A DNA stretch of 54,867 nt from an uncultured Oscillospiraceae bacterium (GTDB lineage Bacteria; Bacillota; Clostridia; Oscillospirales; Oscillospiraceae). Each line of letters begins with the position of its first letter. The stretch's first letter is position 1. The notes under the pieces were generated by a model. The model was not told where the DNA came from, did no database searches, and worked only from the letters and a program-made list of their open reading frames with translations. Location: the NCBI GenBank assembly GCA_934569195.1, contig CAKTKB010000001.1, positions 1-54,867 of the forward strand, given 5' to 3'. This document shows positions 50,318 to 54,867 of the stretch, one piece after another. The position numbers and the translations under genes are program-made.

Positions 50318-50548
50318 ATGAAAGAACTTTTGCTGTATATGGCAAAGAATCTGGTGGACAATCCGGACGCCGTTACGGTCCAGGAGATCGACGGCGAGGA
50401 CGGCAAGGTGCTTGAGCTGCATGTCGCACAGAGCGATATGGGCAAGGTCATCGGCCGTCAGGGCCGGATCGCCAAGGAGATCCGTACCATCATCAAGACC
50501 GTTGCTCAGCGCAGCGGAGAGAAGGTCACGGTGGAAATCGTGGATTAG
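50318..50548 (+). CDS. khpA: KH-domain RNA-binding protein KhpA (YlqC)
   Basis: A 76-aa single KH domain protein that with KhpB acts on small RNAs, cell elongation and division in Gram-positives. The KH GXXG loop reads IGRQGRIAKEIR, and the start MKELLLYMAKNLVDNP is typical. A GAAGGAG SD lies upstream. Its place between rpsP and rimM is conserved. Confidence 0.95.
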   Translation: MKELLLYMAKNLVDNPDAVTVQEIDGEDGKVLELHVAQSDMGKVIGRQGRIAKEIRTIIKTVAQRSGEKVTVEIVD

Positions 50549-50607
50549 CGGCGAGTGCGTGGCGTTCCGGCGTCACGCATTTTCTGTCTGGTAAAGGAGT
50601 GTGGAAT

Positions 50608-51099
50608 ATGAAGCTCCCGTTTATTGAAGCCGGCGAGATCGTAACGACCCACGGCGTGCGCGGCGAGGTCAAGGTGCTGACCTGGCTGGACACGCCGGAG
50701 CTGCTGTGCGCCTTCCGCCGCTGCCGTATGGACGGCCGGCTCTATGAAATCGAGCATTGCCGGGTGCAGAAGAATTGCAACCTGGTGAAGCTGAAGGGCG
50801 TGGATACGGTAGACGATGCCCGTGCGCTGCGGGGAAAAATCCTGGAAATTTTCCGGGAGGATGTACCCGGAGACGAGATTTTTGCCGCAGAGCTGCTGGG
50901 GATGCAGGTGCTGGCGGAGCATCAGCCCATTGGTACGATTACCGATGTGCTGGATTATCCCGGGAATAAGGTCTATGTGGTCAGCGGAGAGCGGGAGTAT
51001 ATGATCCCGGCGGTGGGGGCCTTTGTGCTGCGCACGGACCTGGAGGAAAACGTCATGGAGGTCAGGCTGATCGAGGGGATGTGTACGGATGAGGATTGA
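50608..51099 (+). CDS. rimM: Ribosome maturation factor RimM
   Basis: A 163-aa protein that binds S19 and helps mature the 30S head. The N-terminal RimM barrel (IEAGEIVTTHGVRGEVKVL) is joined to a PRC barrel (LGMQVLAEHQPIGTITDVLDYPG), with the C-terminal YMIPAVGAFV. The ATG at 50608 follows AAAGGAG; an in-frame GTG nine bases earlier overlaps the SD. It overlaps trmD by 11 bases. Confidence 0.96.
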   Translation: MKLPFIEAGEIVTTHGVRGEVKVLTWLDTPELLCAFRRCRMDGRLYEIEHCRVQKNCNLVKLKGVDTVDDARALRGKILEIFREDVPGDEIFAAELLGMQVLAEHQPIGTITDVLDYPGNKVYVVSGEREYMIPAVGAFVLRTDLEENVMEVRLIEGMCTDED

Positions 51100-51844
51100 T
51101 ATCATGACCCTGTTTCCGGACTCCCTGGAGGATGTGCTTTCTGAGAGCATCCTGGGCAGAGCGCAGGAGCGGGGCTATATCCGGATCCGGGCGCACCAGA
51201 TCCGGGACTATACCGCAAGCAAGCAGTGCCAGGTGGACGACTATCCCTACGGCGGCGGGCGGGGCGCCATCCTGCAGGCCGATCCGCTGTACCGCTGCTG
51301 GGAGGCGGTGTGCGACGAAGCGGGCGGTCCGGTGCATACGGTTTTTCTGTCCCCCTGCGGACATACCTTCCGTCAGGCGGACGCCATTCGCCTGAGCAAG
51401 GTGGACAACCTGATTCTCGTCTGCGGGCACTATGAGGGAATTGACCAGCGCTTTATTGACGAGTGTGTGGATGAGGAGCTGTCCCTGGGAGATTTTGTCC
51501 TCACCGGCGGGGAGATTGCCGCCATGGCGGTGACGGACGCGGTATGCCGGATGGTACCCGGCGTCCTGGCAGACCCGGAGTGCTTTGAGGACGAGAGCCA
51601 TTTCAACGGCCTGCTGGAGTATCCGCAGTACAGCCGCCCGGCGGTGTGGCATGGACGGCAGGTGCCGGAAATTCTCCTGTGCGGCGATCATGAAAAGGTT
51701 CGCCGGTGGCGGCGTAAGCAGGCGCTGCGCAGGACGCGGCAGCGCCGTCCGGATATGTATGCCGCACTGGATTTGTCGTCCAAGGCGGATCGGAAGCTTC
51801 TGGCGGAAATGGAGGCAGAGGATGAATCGTCTGGAGACGCTTAA
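51089..51844 (+). CDS. trmD: tRNA (guanine-N1-)-methyltransferase TrmD
   Basis: Methylates G37 next to the anticodon, preventing frameshifts. The 251-aa knotted SPOUT enzyme has MRIDIMTLFPD, DDYPYGGGRGAI, LILVCGHYEGIDQR and the SAM knot LSLGDFVLTGGEIAAM, with the tRNA-binding tail from LEYPQYSRPAVW. The start lies within rimM; the stop lies 23 bases inside the sirtuin gene. Confidence 0.97.
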   Translation: MRIDIMTLFPDSLEDVLSESILGRAQERGYIRIRAHQIRDYTASKQCQVDDYPYGGGRGAILQADPLYRCWEAVCDEAGGPVHTVFLSPCGHTFRQADAIRLSKVDNLILVCGHYEGIDQRFIDECVDEELSLGDFVLTGGEIAAMAVTDAVCRMVPGVLADPECFEDESHFNGLLEYPQYSRPAVWHGRQVPEILLCGDHEKVRRWRRKQALRRTRQRRPDMYAALDLSSKADRKLLAEMEAEDESSGDA

Positions 51845-52556
51845 GCAGTGGGTATCTCAGGCGCAGCGCATGGTTTTCTTCGGCGGCGCGGGGGTCAGCA
51901 CCGAGTCGGGCGTGAAGGACTTCCGGAGCGCCGACGGCCTGTACAGTCAGAAATTTGACTATCCGCCGGAGACGATTATCAGCCACGATTTCTTCTGGCA
52001 GAATCCGGCGTATTTCTTCCGATTCTATCGGGAGAAAATGCTGCCCCTTGGGGTGGAGCCGAATATTACCCACCGCGCCCTGGCAAAATGGGAAGAAGAG
52101 GGACGGCTTGCGGCGGTTGTGACCCAGAACATCGACGGCCTGCACCAGAAGGCGGGGAGCCGGAGGGTGTACGAGCTGCACGGCTCCGTGCTGCGAAATT
52201 ACTGTACGCGCTGCGGCAGGGCGTATTCCGCGGAATTTATCCGGGACTGCGGCGGCATCCCCCGGTGCAGCTGCGGCGGCGTGGTGAAGCCGGATGTGGT
52301 GCTTTACGGCGAGAGCCTGGATCAGGCTACGGTGGAAAAAAGCATCGAGGCGATTGCCCGGGCGGATATGCTGATGGTTGCGGGAACCAGTCTGACGGTT
52401 TACCCGGCTGCGGGACTTCTGCGCTATTATCGCGGGGACCGGCTGGTGTTGATCAATCGGGACGCAACGCCCTATGACGAAGCGGCGGACCTGGTTTTTC
52501 ACGAAAACCTGGGAGACGTCTTTTCGGCGCTCCTTGCCCAGCCGGAAGAAGGGTAA
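51822..52556 (+). CDS. NAD-dependent protein deacylase (sirtuin)
   Basis: A 244-aa Sir2-family enzyme that removes acyl groups from lysines, consuming NAD. Motifs: GAGVSTESGVKDFRS (NAD site), TQNIDGLHQKAG, catalytic His in YELHGSVL, a zinc ribbon (CTRC with CSCGG), VKPDVVLYGE and MVAGTSLTVYPAAG. The length fits class U/III bacterial CobB/SrtN types. The ATG is inside trmD (23-base overlap), so it is tied to the ribosome operon. rplS, which often follows trmD, is absent here. Confidence 0.95.
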   Translation: MNRLETLKQWVSQAQRMVFFGGAGVSTESGVKDFRSADGLYSQKFDYPPETIISHDFFWQNPAYFFRFYREKMLPLGVEPNITHRALAKWEEEGRLAAVVTQNIDGLHQKAGSRRVYELHGSVLRNYCTRCGRAYSAEFIRDCGGIPRCSCGGVVKPDVVLYGESLDQATVEKSIEAIARADMLMVAGTSLTVYPAAGLLRYYRGDRLVLINRDATPYDEAADLVFHENLGDVFSALLAQPEEG

Positions 52557-52562
52557 AAAATA

Positions 52563-52601
52563 AGCGGAGACAGTGCGGCATATACCGTGCTGTCTCCGTT
52601 T
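52563..52601. terminator. Bidirectional terminator between the sirtuin and pseudouridine synthase genes
   Basis: A 9-bp stem (52565-52573 with 52590-52598), with further GC pairing inside, seven bases after the sirtuin stop. The minus strand continues with CTTATTTTTTACCC, so it also ends the convergent hprK-rluD-type operon. Confidence 0.88.
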
Positions 52602-52646
52602 CAGATTGTCCATAAGGTCCCGGAGCGTCCAAGGGCGGAAGCGTCT

Positions 52647-53612
52647 TTAGATGCGCACATCCGGGAAATAGGTCCGCACAAAATCTACCTCCGGGACCTG
52701 AAAGCGCTTCCCGTTGAGATAGGCCAGCTCCTGCGCGTCGGTTGTGAAGCGGAAGGCCAGCTGGTAGGAGTAGAGCGCCTGGTAGGTGCGGTCGCAGGCT
52801 TTGCTTAATTTGCCGTATTTTCCGTCGCCCAGCAGAGGATGCCCGGCGTGGGCAAATTGGGCGCGGATCTGATGGGTCCGCCCGGTGATCAGCTCGCACT
52901 CGACCAGGGACAATCCGTTCCGGCTGGCCAGCACCCGGTAGTTGGTCTGGCAGCTTTTGGAGCCGGTTTGAGGCGTGTCGCTGACGTAGACCCGATTTTT
53001 CTTGGCATCCTTGAATAAATACCCCTGCAGGCTGCCGCATTTGGGCGCCGGTGTGCCCTCCACAATGGCGAGGTATCGCTTGTCGATCTCCCGATCCTTG
53101 ATTTTCTGGTTCAGAATGCGCAGGGCCTGGGCGGTTTTTGCGGCGATGACGATGCCGCCGGTGTTCCGGTCAATGCGGTTGCAAAGAGCGGGGGTGAAGG
53201 CGTTTTCCTGCCGCGGGCACCATTCCCGCTTCTGGTACAGATAGGCCTGAATGTGATCGATCAGGGTCCGGCCGTATTCCGCACCGTCGTGGGGGTGAAC
53301 GGCTATCCCGGGGCGCTTGTCCACCAGAAGAATCTGTGCATCCTCATAGAGGATGTGCAGCTTGGGCGACGCGACGGTGAGGTAGGCGTTGTCCGGGTTA
53401 GGGGTGTCGAAGAATTCGTCATTGATATAGAGCTGGAGCACATCGCCGGATGCCAGACGGGTATCCCGCTGAGCACGCTGGCCGTTGCACTTGATGCGCT
53501 TGAGCCGGATGTATTTTTGCGCAAGGGACGCAGGCAGCAAGGGAACGGCCTTGGCCAGAAAACGGTCCAGCCGCTGACCGGCATCGTTCGGCCCGATCTG
53601 AAACTCTTTCAT
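52647..53612 (-). CDS. RluA-family pseudouridine synthase
   Basis: Isomerises uridine to pseudouridine in rRNA or tRNA. The 321-aa enzyme has an N-terminal S4 RNA-binding domain (GQRLDRFLAKAVP to GDVLQLYI), ILLVDKRPGIAVHP, and the catalytic Asp in NRIDRNTGGIVIAAKT, where the common form is RLDxxTSG. It also has the RTHQIRAQFAHAGHPLLGD block. The target position cannot be told from sequence (RluC/RluD group). The ATG overlaps the hprK stop as ATGA. Confidence 0.93.
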   Translation of the reverse strand: MKEFQIGPNDAGQRLDRFLAKAVPLLPASLAQKYIRLKRIKCNGQRAQRDTRLASGDVLQLYINDEFFDTPNPDNAYLTVASPKLHILYEDAQILLVDKRPGIAVHPHDGAEYGRTLIDHIQAYLYQKREWCPRQENAFTPALCNRIDRNTGGIVIAAKTAQALRILNQKIKDREIDKRYLAIVEGTPAPKCGSLQGYLFKDAKKNRVYVSDTPQTGSKSCQTNYRVLASRNGLSLVECELITGRTHQIRAQFAHAGHPLLGDGKYGKLSKACDRTYQALYSYQLAFRFTTDAQELAYLNGKRFQVPEVDFVRTYFPDVRI

Positions 53613-54556
53613 GTTCTTCGCTCCATGTTTTCATCGAAATGACGGTTGACCTGCTCGGTAAACTCCAGCGCGGCATTGTAGCCCATTTTCCGCTGGCGGT
53701 TGTTGATGGCGGCGACCTCCAGGATGACGGCCAGATTTCGTCCCGGCGTGATGGGAATGGTGTTGAGGGGGATTTTTACCCCCAGGATGTCCATGTACTG
53801 ATCCTCCAGACCCAGCCGGTCATAGACCTCCTGGGTGTTCCACGGCACGATATTGACCACCAGGTTGATCTCGTTCTCGGACTTGACGGCGCCCATGCCG
53901 AAAAGCTTGGCCACGTTGATGATGCCGATTCCCCGCAGCTCGATGTAGTTGCGGATGAGGACCGGCGCACAGCCCATAAGGGAGCTGCCGGAGATTTTAC
54001 GGATCTCCACGGCGTCGTCCGCAATGAGCCGGTGTCCGCGCTTGAGCAGCTCCACCGCGGCCTCGCTTTTTCCGATGCCGCTTTCACCCAATAGGAGAAT
54101 TCCCTCGCCGTAAACCTCCATCAGCACGCCGTGGCGGGTGATGCGGGGCGCCAGCTCCGCCTTCAGGTAGGTGATGATGGCGGAAACGATGGTGCTAGTC
54201 GGCTCCTTGCTGCGCAGGACGGTTACGTTGTGCTTCTTCGCCATGGCCAGGCATTCGGCGTCCGGAGGGATGTCCCGGGCAATCAACAGCGCAGGGAATT
54301 TGTAGGAGAGAAGCCGGTCGAAAATCATCGTGCGTTCCGAGGGGGAGAGCTTCTCCAGATAGCTCATCTCCACGTTGCCCAGGACCTGAAGCCGCATCGG
54401 TTCAAAGTGGTCAAAGTACCCCGCAAGCTGGAGGCCGGGGCGCGCCACATCCTCCACCGTCAGGCGGATGGCCGGATAGTCCGTCGCGGCAAAGGCAATC
54501 TGAAGTTCAAATTCCTCCACAAGCTGGGTCAGCGGGACGCTGTAGGTGTCGATCAA
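53609..54556 (-). CDS. hprK: HPr kinase/phosphorylase
   Basis: Phosphorylates and dephosphorylates Ser46 of HPr, the sensor of carbon catabolite control in Firmicutes. The 315-aa enzyme has the N-terminal SVPLTQLVEEFELQIAFA, the P-loop GESGIGKSEAA preceded by the catalytic His region (TRHGVL), and signature LFGMGAVKSENEINLVV. A TTG start is chosen: GGGAGG lies directly upstream, the length fits the family, and the promoter sits in the extra segment that an ATG at 54622 would add. Coupled to the pseudouridine synthase gene. Confidence 0.93.
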   Translation of the reverse strand: MIDTYSVPLTQLVEEFELQIAFAATDYPAIRLTVEDVARPGLQLAGYFDHFEPMRLQVLGNVEMSYLEKLSPSERTMIFDRLLSYKFPALLIARDIPPDAECLAMAKKHNVTVLRSKEPTSTIVSAIITYLKAELAPRITRHGVLMEVYGEGILLLGESGIGKSEAAVELLKRGHRLIADDAVEIRKISGSSLMGCAPVLIRNYIELRGIGIINVAKLFGMGAVKSENEINLVVNIVPWNTQEVYDRLGLEDQYMDILGVKIPLNTIPITPGRNLAVILEVAAINNRQRKMGYNAALEFTEQVNRHFDENMERRT

Positions 54557-54589
54557 GGCGGTTACCTCCCGTAAAATGGTTCGGAAATT

Positions 54590-54618
54590 ATTATACTGTC
54601 CGATGGGCAGAATATCAA
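54590..54618 (-). promoter_or_regulatory. Promoter of hprK
   Basis: Minus strand: TTGATA (54613-54618), 17-bp spacer, TATAAT (54590-54595). It lies within the longer open frame and so argues for the downstream TTG start. Confidence 0.78.
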
Positions 54619-54657
54619 TCATCTTTTGGAAAAAACAAAAAAATTTGAAAAAAGGGC

Positions 54658-54686
54658 TTGCTTTTTTACGAAATCTTTGGTATCAT
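54658..54686 (+). promoter_or_regulatory. Promoter of rpmB
   Basis: TTGCTT (54658-54663), 17-bp spacer, TATCAT (54681-54686), about 70 bp upstream of the start codon. Confidence 0.7.
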
Positions 54687-54757
54687 ATGAGGCGTGTCTG
54701 ATAGAACGCATCGTATGTATCGTATGTGAATTATTACGCGGATGGGAGGTGCAGAGA

Positions 54758-54867
54758 ATGGCGAAGTGTGATTTTTGTGGTAAGGGCGTGACCTTCGGTA
54801 TTAAGGTTTCCCACTCCCACAGACGTTCCAACCGTGCCTGGAAGCCCAATGTAAAGCGGGTCAAGGC
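54758..54867 (+). CDS. rpmB: 50S ribosomal protein bL28 (5' part, cut by the window end)
   Basis: The first 36 codons encode MAKCDFCGKGVTFGIKVSHS and the following Arg/Lys-rich stretch with NRAWKPN, the N terminus of bL28. The C-x2-C pair marks the zinc-binding paralogue. GGGAGG precedes the ATG. The remaining codons lie beyond the window. Confidence 0.95.
   Translation, partial: MAKCDFCGKGVTFGIKVSHSHRRSNRAWKPNVKRVK

Noticed and set aside
1..54867. Mobile elements, prophage, CRISPR arrays or a replication origin
   Set aside because: I found no transposase, integrase or phage genes, no spaced direct repeats and no DnaA-box cluster; gene content is core housekeeping.

Overview
The window is a GC-rich chromosomal segment, dense in core genes, from a Gram-positive anaerobe. 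It is most likely a clostridial gut bacterium of the Oscillospiraceae type (inference). The evidence is gene order and content: the Firmicute-type block yloC-remA-gmk-rpoZ-priA-def-fmt-rsmB-rlmN-prpC-prkC-rsgA, the block ylxM-ffh-rpsP-khpA-rimM-trmD, the cdaA-cdaR pair, Rex, HPr kinase and a pyrophosphate-type phosphofructokinase. Strong SD sequences, near-consensus sigma-A promoters with 16-18 bp spacers and compact intrinsic terminators occur throughout. I found no phage genes, transposases, CRISPR array or plasmid functions.

Layout. 1-640: an upstream terminator, then a gene-free stretch that folds like a structured RNA. 641-3750: pyruvate kinase (-) and a membrane-anchored parvulin chaperone (+). 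4055-6922: copper module csoR-copA (-), with a CopZ-like domain fused to CopA that has its own internal SD and ATG. 7042-8616: metY (-) behind a long leader with a terminator, a matching antiterminator and a possible 34-codon leader peptide. 8760-15117 (-): ABC exporter, ParB-like protein, GNAT, GH3 glucosidase and esterase, closely spaced. 15199-17940 (-): tRNA-Leu(UAA) and murD-ispD-ispF, divergent from rnpB (18086-18431, +). 18544-20952 (-): a tiny hydrophobic ORF, and a DUF1538 membrane protein with two different P-II-like proteins.

21115-22475 (+): a DUF3343 Se/S-carrier-like protein translationally coupled to a cysteine-desulfurase-like enzyme. 22601-37178 (+): about 14.5 kb that reads as one long operon. 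It covers c-di-AMP synthesis, RseC-like protein, YloC, RemA, GMP kinase, RNA polymerase omega, PriA, initiator Met-tRNA formylation/deformylation, RsmB, RlmN, PP2C phosphatase, PASTA kinase and RsgA. 37383-39795: divergent fba (-) and PPi-dependent pfk (+), which with pyk place three glycolytic enzymes in the window. 39973-41935: mnmA (-) and rex (+). 41991-47436 (-): an orphan membrane protein, a znuABC-type metal importer coupled to trmO, a 76-aa protein and a zinc-ribbon leucine-rich-repeat protein. 47553-52556 (+): a GNAT followed by ylxM-ffh-rpsP-khpA-rimM-trmD-sirtuin. 52647-54556 (-): RluA-family pseudouridine synthase and hprK. 54758-end (+): the start of rpmB.

The least explained parts are the RNA-like region at 240-523, the metY leader, the DUF1538/P-II unit, the DUF3343/class V pair and the CopA C-terminal extension. 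All family assignments come from reading motifs and gene order. No database search was run.
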